Assembly (NCBI GenBank): GCA_018902755.1
Contig: JAHIQI010000051.1
Location: 38,477 to 102,476 of the forward strand
Reading direction: 5' to 3'
DNA from: Pseudomonadota bacterium
Lineage (GTDB): Bacteria > Desulfobacterota > Desulfarculia > Desulfarculales > Desulfarculaceae
Length of the DNA: 64,000 nt
The notes under the pieces are model-generated. The model saw only the letters and a list, made by a program, of their open reading frames with translations, searched no databases and was not told the origin of the DNA. Both the position numbers and the translations under genes were made by a program. Positions 51,406-60,157 of the stretch are shown in pieces; the first letter of the stretch is position 1, and every line of letters starts with the position of its first letter.

Positions 51406-51444
51406 GACAAAATGCCTTTCGCTAGGGGTTGTCTTTGAGATCAA

Positions 51445-51585
51445 ACATAAGGCCCAAACCGGCCAAATGCAAGCAACGCCCTAGCCGGGATATTTTATGA
51501 GGCCAAGCGGCACTAAAAAAACTAATTGTTTTTTGCCGCAGTTATGAAAAACCCATCCTTATCGGGGTGCGATTTGTAACCGGAC
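51445..51585. other. Spacer upstream of the HesB-like gene
   Basis: Moderately AT-rich (ACTAAAAAAACTAATTGTTTTTTG near 51511), likely the promoter of the HesB-like gene; no clear hexamers or ORF. Confidence 0.3.
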
Positions 51586-51800
51586 CCGGCACAGCCAGCC
51601 GACGGCAGACAAGGCGGCCCAAGGCTTGGGCCTCCAAAACGTTTCTACGGGAGCCTCCAAGCTCTGTGGGGGCAACTCGTTGCTCGGCCCGCTTTGCCTC
51701 CAGCGGCACGCTGGCAAGCGAGGGCTGCAGGCGTAGCCAGGGCTACGTCGAGGCCCGAACGCGGCCGGCAACGCCGAATGCCGGTGGCTGGCGCAGCCGG
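51586..51800 (-). repeat. Structured dispersed repeat, copy D with ~95-bp insertion (3' of the HdrD-like gene)
   Basis: Same element as 8715-8837 from CCGGCACAGCCAGCCGACGGCAG to ATGCCGGTGGCTGGCG, with inner hairpin CGTAGCC-AG-GGCTACG. Between CAAGGCG (51610-51616) and CTGGCAAGCG (51711-51720) it has about 95 extra bases, which start with their own small hairpin (GCCCAA-GGC-TTGGGC). It lies 27 bp past the HdrD-like gene's stop. Confidence 0.82.
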
Positions 51801-51827
51801 ACGCTTGGCCTTCGTGAAATGTCCCGG

Positions 51828-53156
51828 CTAAAATTCCATGTTCAGGTCCACGCCCAAGCGCTCCCACTGGGCCGCCGCCTCGGCCTCGGCCTTGGCCACC
51901 TCTTCCTCGCTCCAGGGCTCGATAACCAGGCAGTCGGCGATGAGCTGCCAGATGTATTTCACCTCGTACTTGTAGTCGGTGTAGTACTTGGGCAGGCGCT
52001 TCATGAGCTGGTCGTGGCAGTTGGAGCAGGCCACCACCACCACGTCGGCCCCGGACTCCTTGATGGACTCGTACTTCTTGCGCCCGTGCCAGGCCGCGTC
52101 GTCTTCCCAGGGCAGGGGCCAGTTGCCGCCGCCCGCGCCGCAGCAGTTGCCGTTCATGCGGTTGGGGTACATGTCCACGAAGTTGTCCACGCACTGCTCT
52201 ATGATCCAGCGGGGCTCCTCGAAGTAGCCGTGGCCGAAGTGGCTCTGAAGCTCGCGGCCGTGCTTACAGGAGTCGTGCCAGGTGAAGGTCTTGCCCGCGT
52301 ACACGCTCTTGTCCAGCTTGATGCGCCCCTGCTTGATGATCTCCAGGAGGTAGTCGTATAGATAGACCCAGTTGGTCTTGTTGTCAGGGTCGTCGAACTC
52401 GCACATCTTCATGCCGTTGCGGCAGCCGTAGGAGCCGCCGCCGCAGTCGGGCATGATCATGCGGCCGATGTTGAACTCCTTCATCATGTCGATCTTGCGC
52501 TGGGCCAGGATGCTGGTGGCCTCGTAGTTGCCAGTGAACAGGCCCCAGTCCACCGCCTCCCAGTTGTTGCTGGGGATGGTCCAGTTTTCCTTGGCCGCGT
52601 AGAAGATCTTCCACCACCAGTACATGTCCTCGAAGTCGCCGAAGACCTCCTTGGAGTTGGGGAAGAACAGGATGTCCGCGTCCTGCTTGTCCACCGGCAC
52701 GTAGAAGCCGGGGCAGCATTCCTCGGCCATCTCCACGCCCATGTCGGCCATGGTGAAAAGATAGTCGTCGCGGGGTATGGCCATGTTGTTGCCGGTCTCC
52801 AGCACGTTGATCACGCCCTTGTGCAGGATGCCCGGCACCTTGTCGCGGGGGCGCAGGCTCTTCATGTAGCCGAAGATGGCCGGCATGTCCAAACCCATGG
52901 GGCAGGCGGCGGCGCAGCGGCCGCAGCCGGTGCACAGCCAGGGGAAGCGGCTGTCCACCACCTCGTCCACCATGCCCAGGGCCAACATGCGGATGACCTT
53001 GCGGGTGTCCCAGCCCTGCATGTCCTCGGCGGGATTGCCGGTGATGGGGCAGCCCCCGGAGCAGGTGCCGCAGGTCAGGCAAAGATTGAGGTTGGCCCCG
53101 TTGAGTTTTTCCAGGACCTCGTCGGGCAGCTTTTTGGGTCGAATCAGTTCAGACAC
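51828..53156 (-). CDS. HdrD-like (Fe-S)-binding protein with CCG domain
   Basis: 442 aa electron-transfer protein. The N-terminus has two [4Fe-4S] ferredoxin motifs: CLTCGTCSGGCP and CTGCGRCAAACP. The C-terminal CCG domain is complete: HDSCKHGR, GNCCGAGGG and VACSNCHDQL (C-x~38-CC-x~33-C-x2-C), which in HdrB/HdrD binds the catalytic noncubane cluster. The first CCG-like half is atypical: MIMPDCGGGSYGCRNGMKMC instead of C...CC...CxxC. There is no membrane helix. It follows an MvhD-like gene by 100 bp, so it probably takes part in heterodisulfide- or FAD-linked electron transfer; the exact partner is unknown. Confidence 0.9.
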   Translation of the reverse strand: MSELIRPKKLPDEVLEKLNGANLNLCLTCGTCSGGCPITGNPAEDMQGWDTRKVIRMLALGMVDEVVDSRFPWLCTGCGRCAAACPMGLDMPAIFGYMKSLRPRDKVPGILHKGVINVLETGNNMAIPRDDYLFTMADMGVEMAEECCPGFYVPVDKQDADILFFPNSKEVFGDFEDMYWWWKIFYAAKENWTIPSNNWEAVDWGLFTGNYEATSILAQRKIDMMKEFNIGRMIMPDCGGGSYGCRNGMKMCEFDDPDNKTNWVYLYDYLLEIIKQGRIKLDKSVYAGKTFTWHDSCKHGRELQSHFGHGYFEEPRWIIEQCVDNFVDMYPNRMNGNCCGAGGGNWPLPWEDDAAWHGRKKYESIKESGADVVVVACSNCHDQLMKRLPKYYTDYKYEVKYIWQLIADCLVIEPWSEEEVAKAEAEAAAQWERLGVDLNMEF

Positions 53157-53256
53157 GTGTCACCTACCGTCTGGGGGCCGGGGCGAACCCGGACCGATGT
53201 TTTTGCAGCCAACCGGAGGCGGCCCGGCGGGCCTGAATTATCTTTGGCCGTCGGCC

Positions 53257-53691
53257 CTAGGCGCCCACGGCGGCTTGTCGGGGCTGGGGATACAGCGGCC
53301 CCAGCTTGCGAATTCTCTCGGTGAAGTCGATGCAGGTCTGGGCGAACTGCGGGCCCATGGCCGAGGAGTTGAAGTACATCTCCACCCGCCCCGGCTCTAT
53401 GCCCAGGGCCTCGAGCATGCCCTTGACCTTTTCCACCCTCTTGAGAGCCTTGTAGTTGCCGTTCACGTAGTGGCAATCGTCCAGCAGGCAGCCGGAGAGG
53501 AACACCCCGTCGGCCCCGTCCTCGATGGCCCTGAGCAGGTAGAGCATGTCCACCCGGCCGGTGCAGGGCACCCGGATGATGCGCACGTTGGGCGGGTACT
53601 GCAAACGCATGCTGCCCGCCAAATCGGCGGCGGCATAGGAGCACCACTGGCAGCAATAAGCCAGAATCTTGGGTTCGAATTCTTCGGACAT
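53257..53691 (-). CDS. MvhD/FrhD-like 2Fe-2S subunit
   Basis: 144 aa from ATG 53691 behind GGGGAGG (an ATG at 53697 abuts the Shine-Dalgarno). FEPKILAYCCQWCSYAAADLAG and the conserved RIIRVPCTGRVD, then GVFLSGCLLDDCHYVNGN are the MvhD signature cysteines. In methanogens MvhD links hydrogenase to HdrA. Here neither HdrA nor a hydrogenase is adjacent; the HdrD-like CCG protein follows instead. It probably feeds electrons to that protein or to a distant HdrA. Confidence 0.92.
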   Translation of the reverse strand: MSEEFEPKILAYCCQWCSYAAADLAGSMRLQYPPNVRIIRVPCTGRVDMLYLLRAIEDGADGVFLSGCLLDDCHYVNGNYKALKRVEKVKGMLEALGIEPGRVEMYFNSSAMGPQFAQTCIDFTERIRKLGPLYPQPRQAAVGA

Positions 53692-53922
53692 AACCATCCT
53701 CCCCAGGGGCCCGGCCCGGATGGGCGGCCCGTCCAGGGGCGGCGGCCCGGGGGCTGGAGGTTGGCGCCGGGTCATATTAAGCGTTTTTCCGGCACCTTAT
53801 GCGCAAAGCCTGTTCTCGAGCCCACCTGCCCGCTTGCCCCGGACGCTCCTCCGGGACGAGGCTCAGGTGAATCCCAGAAACAACTCCATGCCTGGTTGCC
53901 TCGCTTAATTACCAATTCTTGG

Positions 53923-53967
53923 AAACTAGCCGGAGGGGGGGCGAGTGTCAAATAGGTAATAACTATT
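53923..53967 (-). promoter_or_regulatory. Promoter and operator-like site of the MvhD-HdrD unit
   Basis: On the minus strand TTGACA (53951-53946) is followed after 17 bp by TAGTTT (53928-53923). An inverted repeat AATAG-GTAATAA-CTATT (53951-53967) overlaps and precedes the -35. The leader would be about 220 nt. The rest of this 303-bp spacer (53692-53994) holds nothing recognised. Confidence 0.55.
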
Positions 53968-53994
53968 GGGTATTTACTTGTACCCCGGCCATTA

Positions 53995-55236
53995 TCAATA
54001 GGCCGCGCGGCCCCGGGCCCGCCGGGAGAGCCAGACGCAGGCAACGGCAGCCAGGGCCAGGGCCGGGATAAGGAGGAAGGCGTGGCCGAAGGCGGCGGCC
54101 AGGGCCTCTTGGGGCAGGCCCGCCTGGGTGAAGTGGACCCCGCCGCGCACCAGGGAGGCGGGCAGGGACAGGGAAAAAATCCGCTCCACCCCCACCACCC
54201 CGGCCAAGGCCCCCAGGCCCAGGGCCAGGGCCAGGTTGCGGCTGTTCCAGACCTGGCCAGAGGTTGCCAGGACCCAGCCCAGGAACAGGGCCGCCGCCGG
54301 GGCCAAGACCAGGAGCAGCCCGGCCCGGAGCGGGCTCAGGCCCAACAGGTCCACCAAATAGAAGGGCAGCAGCAACAAGGCCCCCCCGGCCAGGGCCGCG
54401 CCCCCCAAAAGCGCCGCCAGGCCCCAGGCCAGGCCCGGCTCCCGCAGCTCGGGCAGGAGGATGACCGGGGCCGGGGTGCGCCGCTCCCAGGGCCACAGGG
54501 TGGCCAGGCACCCGGCCCCCAGGGCCAGGCTCAGCCAGGGTCGGAGATCGGCCGGGCCGTGGACCTGACCCAGGTCCAGGGCGCTGATCACGAAGTACAA
54601 TCCCCCCATGAGCAGCAGGGCGCCCACCAGGTCCAGGCCGCTTCCCCGGTCGGCCGGGGGCGTGGCGGGCAGGAGCCTGATGCCCGCCAGAATCACCGCC
54701 GCGCCCAGGGGCAGGTTGAGCCAGAACACCGGACGCCAGCCCAGATGCTGGGCGGCCAAGGCCCCCAGCGCCGCCCCGGCCATGGCTCCCAGGGTGGCGG
54801 CCAGAGCGGCCAGGCCAAGCCCCCGATCCCCCCGCCCCAACAGGGCCGAGCCCGCCACGGCCATGAGCGCCGCGCCCAGGCCCTGGGCCGCCCGGGCGGC
54901 GAGAAGCTCCCCCATGCCCGGCGACAGGCCGCACAGCAGCGAGGCCACCCAGAACAGCCCCGCGCCCCAGAGCAGCAGGCGCTTGCTCCCCATGCGCCGC
55001 GCCAGGCCCCGGCCCACCGGCAACAGGCAGGCCCCCACCAGCAGGTAGACCACCGGGACCTTGCAGGCCAGGGTGAGGCCCACCCCCAGGTCCAGGGCCA
55101 TCAGCGGAAGGGCCAGGCTCACCGCCAAAAAGTCCAGGCCCACCATGAAAGCCAAGGCCGCCACCAGCAACAGGCACCACCAGTGGCGGCGAGGCTCCAG
55201 GGAGGCCAGGGGGCTGGGGACGGCGGCGGGCGGCAT
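53995..55236 (-). CDS. MFS transporter, DHA2 (EmrB/QacA)-like
   Basis: 413 aa from ATG 55236 behind GGAGA. LAFMVGLDFLAVSLALPLM is the DHA2-type first helix and RAAQGLGAALMAVAGSALL matches the motif B region; about 12-14 helices are seen, and WRPVFWLNLPLGAAVI is the typical helix-6 segment. Probable proton-driven drug or metabolite exporter. The composition is extremely Leu/Ala/Gly-rich, and the opposite strand carries long shadow frames. Confidence 0.88.
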   Translation of the reverse strand: MPPAAVPSPLASLEPRRHWWCLLLVAALAFMVGLDFLAVSLALPLMALDLGVGLTLACKVPVVYLLVGACLLPVGRGLARRMGSKRLLLWGAGLFWVASLLCGLSPGMGELLAARAAQGLGAALMAVAGSALLGRGDRGLGLAALAATLGAMAGAALGALAAQHLGWRPVFWLNLPLGAAVILAGIRLLPATPPADRGSGLDLVGALLLMGGLYFVISALDLGQVHGPADLRPWLSLALGAGCLATLWPWERRTPAPVILLPELREPGLAWGLAALLGGAALAGGALLLLPFYLVDLLGLSPLRAGLLLVLAPAAALFLGWVLATSGQVWNSRNLALALGLGALAGVVGVERIFSLSLPASLVRGGVHFTQAGLPQEALAAAFGHAFLLIPALALAAVACVWLSRRARGRAAY

Positions 55237-55286
55237 GCTTCTCCTATTTATTAAAGGCGGCCGCACCCATTATACGGCCGGGCGCC

Positions 55287-55751
55287 TCAGGCCAAGGCCG
55301 CGATCATGTAGGGCAAGATCACCACCACCAGCAGGGCGGTGAGCACCGGGCGCAGCAGATTCCTGAGGTTGCGGTTGCCCTCCCGGAAAGCGCTGTAGGC
55401 GTGGTTGGCCGCCGAGAGAATGAGGAAAATGAGCAGCACGCTCATCAGCGCCGCCTGGGCCATGGTCCCCCAGCCCAGGGCGTAGGCCAGGATGCAGGCC
55501 AGGGCCAGGGCCAGGTTGTTGAGCCCGGACTGGCGCTGGTATCCACCTCCCCCCCCGTAGCCCGAGATTTTCGAGGCCGCCTTGCCGAAGAACAGGCTTT
55601 CGACGCCCGAAAGCCCGGCCACGGCCAGCACGGTCCAGAGGGTGATGGTGCCGAACTGCTCCTGTGGGCTCCCCCCCACGTAGTTGGCCCAGAAGATGCC
55701 GACCCCCGCCCCGGTCCAGCGGGCGTATTCCAAGACGTCGTTGATTTTCAC
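55287..55751 (-). CDS. Small membrane protein of unknown function
   Basis: 154 aa from a GTG at 55751, chosen because AAGGAGG sits 4 bp ahead; the frame upstream is GC-rich spacer. Four hydrophobic helices (about 20-40, 70-90, 95-115, 130-150) separated by short loops; a Gly/Tyr-rich stretch (ISGYGGGGGYQRQSG) lies in the middle. No family recognised. It is followed by the DHA2 transporter on the same strand. Confidence 0.65.
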   Translation of the reverse strand: MKINDVLEYARWTGAGVGIFWANYVGGSPQEQFGTITLWTVLAVAGLSGVESLFFGKAASKISGYGGGGGYQRQSGLNNLALALACILAYALGWGTMAQAALMSVLLIFLILSAANHAYSAFREGNRNLRNLLRPVLTALLVVVILPYMIAALA

Positions 55752-55939
55752 GGGCCCTCCTTGGCAGGTTAAGGTGGTCAGCCTCCTTTGAAACCACGTA
55801 TATGGCCCGGTAGGCAAGCCTTTTCTGCCCCACCCGCCGGAAGGCCCAAACCGGCGGCCAAAAAGGTGGTTGACCCCAGGGTCCCGGTTCATTAGAAATG
55901 AGGAACCATTCACGCCCCGCCACCCCTAAGGAGACCCTC

Positions 55940-56566
55940 TTGGCAGTTCACGTAGTAAACCACCCCTTGGTCCGGCACAAACTGGGCATCCTGCGCAAGC
56001 ACGACCTGAGCACCTCCAGCTTCCGGGCCCTGGCCAGCGAGGTGAGCCTTCTGCTCACCTACGAGGCCACCAAGGACCTGACCACCGAGCGCAAGACCAT
56101 CAAGGGATGGGCGGGCAAGGTGGAGGTGGAGGAGATAAAGGGCAAGAAGATCACCGTGGTGCCCATCCTCAGGGCCGGTCTGGGTCTCATGGACGGGGTG
56201 CTGGACATGATCCCCGGCGCCAAGGTGAGCGTGGTTGGCTTTTACCGCAACGAAGAGACCTTGCAGCCGGTGCAGTATTACGTGAAGCTGGCCAAGCACA
56301 TCAAGCACCGCATGGCCCTGATCCTGGACCCCATGCTGGCCACCGGCGGCACCCTCATGGCCACCATCGAGCTGCTCAAGGATGCGGGCTGCTCCCAGAT
56401 CCGGGGCATCTTCCTGGTGGCCGCGCCCGAGGGCATCGCCCGGGTGCAGGCGGCCCACCCAGACGTGGACATCTACACCGCCTCGGTGGACGACGGCCTA
56501 GACCAAAACGGCTACATCCTGCCCGGCCTGGGCGACGCCGGGGACAAAATATTCGGCACCAAGTAA
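55940..56566 (+). CDS. upp: Uracil phosphoribosyltransferase
   Basis: 208 aa from TTG 55940 with AAGGAGA 5 bp ahead, exactly the family length. HPLVRHKLGILR near the start, VVPILRAGLGLMDG, the PRPP loop LILDPMLATGGTLMATI and the C-terminal YILPGLGDAGDKIFGT are all present. It converts uracil and PRPP to UMP. A uracil permease follows 48 bp downstream, making a salvage unit. Confidence 0.97.
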   Translation: MAVHVVNHPLVRHKLGILRKHDLSTSSFRALASEVSLLLTYEATKDLTTERKTIKGWAGKVEVEEIKGKKITVVPILRAGLGLMDGVLDMIPGAKVSVVGFYRNEETLQPVQYYVKLAKHIKHRMALILDPMLATGGTLMATIELLKDAGCSQIRGIFLVAAPEGIARVQAAHPDVDIYTASVDDGLDQNGYILPGLGDAGDKIFGTK

Positions 56567-56614
56567 AAGCCGCGCCCCGATAAAAATTTTCCATTCTTAA
56601 GCCAGGGAGAGGCC

Positions 56615-57916
56615 ATGAGCGAACTTTCCACTCCTGAATACCGATTCACGCCCAAGGGCCTGCTCCTGGGGGCCCAGATGCTCTTCGTGGCCTTCGGGGC
56701 CCTGGTCCTGGTGCCGCTACTCACCGGCCTCAACCCCAACGTGGCCCTGTTCACCGCCGGCGCGGGCACCCTGCTGTTCCAGATAATCACCAAGGGCAAG
56801 GTGCCGGTTTTCCTGGCCTCTTCCTTTGCCTTCATCGCCCCGATCATCTACGGCACCCAGACCTGGGGGGTGCCGGGCACCCTGTGCGGCCTGGCCGCGG
56901 CGGGCGGCATGTACGTGATCATCAGTTTCGTGGTGCGCATCGGCGGGCCGGACACCCTCAAGAGAATCCTGCCCCCGGTGGTCACCGGCCCGGTGATCAT
57001 GGTCATCGGCCTGATCCTGGCCCCGGTGGCGGTGAACATGGCCCTGGGCAAAACCGGCGACGGCTCGGCGGTGTTGTTCCCCCAGAGCACCGCCCTGATC
57101 ATCTCCCTGATATCGTTGGCGGTGACTATCACCGTGTCGCTCTTGGCCAAGGGCTGGCTGCGCCTGGTGCCCATCCTGGTCGGCATCGGCGTGGGCTATG
57201 TGCTCTCGCTGTTTTTCGGCATCGTGGACTTCACCACCGTGGCCAAGGCCCCCTGGCTGGCGGTGCCCGCCTTTACCTTCCCCACCTGGAACTTGGAGGC
57301 GGTGCTCTACATCGTGCCCATCGCCATCGCCCCGGCCATCGAGCACTTCGGCGACGTCCTGGCCATCGGGGGCATCACCGGCAAGGACTACATCAAGGAC
57401 CCCGGCATCAAGAACACCATGCTGGGCGACGGCTTGGCCACCAGCCTGGCCTCCTTCCTGGGCGGCCCGCCCAACACCACCTACTCCGAGGTCACCGGCG
57501 CGGTGGCCCTGACCCGGGCCTTCAACCCGGCCATCATGACCTGGGCGGCCATCGTGGCCGTGGCCCTGGCCTTCGTGGGCAAGCTGGGGGCCTTCTTGCT
57601 CACCATCCCCACCCCGGTGATGGGCGGCATCATGGTGCTGCTCTTTGGGGCCATCATGGTGGTGGGCATCAACACCCTGGTGCGGGCCGGGCACGACCTG
57701 ATGAACCCGCGCAACATGACCATCGTGGCCCTGATCGTCATCTTCGGCACCGGGGGCATGGCTTTACCCATCGGCAGCTTCAAACTGGCGGGCATCGGCC
57801 TGGCCGGGGTGCTGGGCGTGGTCTTGAACCTGGTGCTCCCCGGGCGCAAGGCGGCCGACGCCTCCCTGTGCGCCCCCGGCGAGGACAAGCCCGACGAGCG
57901 CATCCTCGTGGACTAA
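56615..57916 (+). CDS. uraA: Uracil/xanthine permease, NCS2 family
   Basis: 433 aa with about 14 helices. FTPKGLLLGAQMLFVAFGALVLVP is the NCS2 start; the substrate-site helices include IAIAPAIEHFGDVLAIG (Glu in helix 8) and the GGPPNTTYSEVTGAVALT motif of UraA-type proteins. Behind CAGGGAGAG and followed by a strong terminator. The placement after upp indicates uracil uptake. Confidence 0.95.
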   Translation: MSELSTPEYRFTPKGLLLGAQMLFVAFGALVLVPLLTGLNPNVALFTAGAGTLLFQIITKGKVPVFLASSFAFIAPIIYGTQTWGVPGTLCGLAAAGGMYVIISFVVRIGGPDTLKRILPPVVTGPVIMVIGLILAPVAVNMALGKTGDGSAVLFPQSTALIISLISLAVTITVSLLAKGWLRLVPILVGIGVGYVLSLFFGIVDFTTVAKAPWLAVPAFTFPTWNLEAVLYIVPIAIAPAIEHFGDVLAIGGITGKDYIKDPGIKNTMLGDGLATSLASFLGGPPNTTYSEVTGAVALTRAFNPAIMTWAAIVAVALAFVGKLGAFLLTIPTPVMGGIMVLLFGAIMVVGINTLVRAGHDLMNPRNMTIVALIVIFGTGGMALPIGSFKLAGIGLAGVLGVVLNLVLPGRKAADASLCAPGEDKPDERILVD

Positions 57917-57940
57917 TTTTTTCACCCGCCGCGTACCCAG

Positions 57941-57965
57941 CCGGGCCCTTTGGGCCCGGTTTTTC
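57941..57965 (+). terminator. Rho-independent terminator after uraA
   Basis: CCGGGCCC-TTT-GGGCCCGG stem with a perfect 8-bp match, then TTTTTC. Confidence 0.95.
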
Positions 57966-57989
57966 TTGCCCCGCACACCCCATGCAAAC

Positions 57990-58063
57990 ATACCATTTGG
58001 TATTTATATAATGTTTTAGTTACCATTATGTTGCCATACAAAATGGTTACTACATTTTTGTAG
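57990..58063 (+). promoter_or_regulatory. Cluster of palindromes upstream of cynS
   Basis: ATACCA-TT-TGGTAT (57990-58003) is a perfect palindrome. GTTACCATT (58019-58027) and AATGGTTAC (58042-58050) repeat the same half-site as an imperfect inverted pair. CTACA-TTTT-TGTAG (58050-58063) is another perfect hairpin. The region is AT-rich and lies 150-220 bp before cynS; it is likely the operator region for cyanate or nitrogen control. The remaining 58064-58210 holds nothing recognised. Confidence 0.6.
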
Positions 58064-58210
58064 TTTTGCTTTTCCCCGACATAACAGCCCGTTACCCGGT
58101 CCCATTCCCGTCTTGCCGCCCATGGCACAGCCATTGCTTTGGATGAGCCACATCTAAAATCCGACACCTTAATCCTGTCCCCACGGGGCAGCCCTAGCGG
58201 AGAAAAAGTC

Positions 58211-58654
58211 ATGACCAGGCAAGAAGCGACTGAAGCCATCATCGCGGCCAAGGCGGCCAAGGGCCTCACCTGGGAAGCCATCGCCCAGGCGGTGGGCGGC
58301 CATCCGGTATTCGTAACCTCCGCCCTGTTGGGCCAAAACAGCCTGGAGCCCGAGCAGGCCTCCAAGGCCGCCGAGACCCTGGGCCTGGGGCCGGAGCTGG
58401 CGGCGGCCCTGCAGGAGTGCCCCATGAAAGGCTGCCTGGACGCGGCGGTGGTGGCCGATCCGCTCATCTACCGTTTCCACGAGATCACCCAGGTCTACGG
58501 CACCACCATGAAGGCCATCATCCACGAGAAATTCGGCGACGGCATCATGAGCGCCATCGACTTCAAGATCGACATCTCCAAGGAGGAAGACCCCAAGGGC
58601 GACCGGGTGGTGGTCACCTACAACGGCAAGTTCCTCCCCTACAAGAAGTGGTGA
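58211..58654 (+). CDS. cynS: Cyanate hydratase (cyanase)
   Basis: 147 aa from ATG 58211 behind GGAG; the frame upstream to 58139 is in the promoter region. Cyanase decomposes cyanate and bicarbonate to ammonia and CO2. The catalytic residues of the E. coli enzyme (Arg96, Glu99, Ser122) correspond to R88, E91 and S114 with identical spacing, in YRFHEITQVYGTT and DGIMSAIDFKI. The N-terminal helical domain is GLTWEAIAQAVGGHPVFVTSALLGQ. It leads the cyanate transporter operon. Confidence 0.97.
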   Translation: MTRQEATEAIIAAKAAKGLTWEAIAQAVGGHPVFVTSALLGQNSLEPEQASKAAETLGLGPELAAALQECPMKGCLDAAVVADPLIYRFHEITQVYGTTMKAIIHEKFGDGIMSAIDFKIDISKEEDPKGDRVVVTYNGKFLPYKKW

Positions 58655-58718
58655 TGCCCGGCGACCCGCCGAGTAGACCGATATTTAGACAGCTACGGAT
58701 CACGAGGAGACAGGCACC

Positions 58719-60113
58719 ATGGCCAAGAAAGACGACAAGCCTTCGGTTACCAATAGCGTAAACAGCCTCAACGACCCCTTCGACGCCGGGGTCTCTCTCA
58801 GGCACCACGGCCAAGGCTCCGGCGCCGAGAGCCGCCCGGTAGTGGGCAGCGAGGACATGATCGACCGCGCGGTGGAAAACACCGTGGTCAAGGCCATCTT
58901 CTAGGGCAACGACGTAAGCCGCCGCCGCTTCATGAAGGCGGTGGGCGCTTCGGCGGCCATGGCCATCATCGGCAACTTCTTCCCCCTGGAGGCGGCCAAG
59001 GCCTGGGCCAAGGACGCCTCCGGCCCCCTGGAGAAAAAGGCGCTCAAGATCGGCTTCATCCCCATCACCTGCGCCACCCCCATCATCATGGCCGACCCCA
59101 TGGGCTTTTACGCCAAGCACGGCCTGGAAGGCACCCGGGTGGTCAAGGCCGCCGGTTGGGCCATGATCCGCGACTGGGCGGTTAGCAAGCAGGTGGACTG
59201 CGCCCACATGCTCTCGCCCATGCCCCTGGCCCTGACCCTGGGCGCGGGCTCCCCGGCGGTGCCCTTCCTCATGCCCGCGGTGGAGAACATCAACGGCCAG
59301 GCCATCACCCTGCACAAGAAGTACCTGGGCAAGGTGAAGTCGGCCAAGGACATGAAGGGCTTCACCTTCTGCGTGCCCTTCGACTACTCCATGCACAACT
59401 TCCTGCTGCGCTACTACCTGGCCGAGGGCGGGGTGGACCCGGACCGCGACGTGAAGATCCGCGTGGTGCCGCCGCCGGAGATGGTGGCCAACCTGCGCGC
59501 GGGCAACGTGGACGGCTACCTGGCCCCGGACCCCTTCAACCAGCGGGCGGTGTACGAGGGCGCGGGCTACATCTTCATGCTCACCCGCGACATCTGGCCC
59601 GGCCACCCCTGCTGCGCCTTCGCGGCCAGCAAGGAATTCGCCACCATCATGCCCAACACCTTCAAGGCGGTGTTCAAGTCCCTGGTGGACGCCACCCACT
59701 ACGCCCACAAGGCCGAAAACCGCAAGGAGATCGCCAAGGCCATCAGCCCGCGCAACTACCTGAACCAGCCCAAGGTGGTGGTGGAGCAGGTCTTAACCGG
59801 CAACTTCCCCGACGGCAAGGGCGGCGACATCAGCGCCCCGGACCGCATCGACTTCGATCCCTTCCCCTGGGACTCCATGGCCGTGTGGATCCTCACCCAG
59901 ATGAAGCGCTGGGGCTATGTGAAGGGCGACGTGGACTACAACAAGGTGGCCGAACAGGTGTTTTTGGCCACCGACTGCCGGAGCATCATGCAGGGCGAGG
60001 GCTACAAGGCGCCCGCGGAAAACTACAAGAAGCACGTGATCATGGGCAAGACCTTCGACCCCAGCCAGCCCGAGGCCTACATCAAGAGCTTCGCCATCCG
60101 CCGGACCTCCTAA
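58719..60113 (+). CDS. cynA: Cyanate/nitrate-type ABC transporter binding protein with in-frame amber codon
   Basis: NrtA/CmpA/CynA-family solute-binding protein. From ATG 58719 the frame reads 61 codons to KAIF, then TAG (58902-58904), then GNDVSRRRFMKAVGASAAM (a Tat signal) and an intact protein to 60113; about 464 residues if the TAG is decoded. There is no start codon between the TAG and the ATG at 58932, which lies after the twin arginines and has no ribosome binding site. The mature part LKIGFIPITCATPIIMADPMGF, MLSPMPLALTLG and PFDYSMHNFLLRYYL is typical for the family. The permease and ATPase genes follow. Interrupted or recoded; see findings. Confidence 0.85.
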
Positions 60114-60157
60114 GAGGCGAGTTATTTATCTCCCGCACGACCATATAGGTGAAAACC

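Noticed and set aside
58902..58904. Genome-wide reassignment of TAG to pyrrolysine
   Set aside because: TAG is the commonest stop in my annotation (about 32 of 69 genes), and the proteins end at family-typical positions, so only local readthrough or mutation remains plausible.
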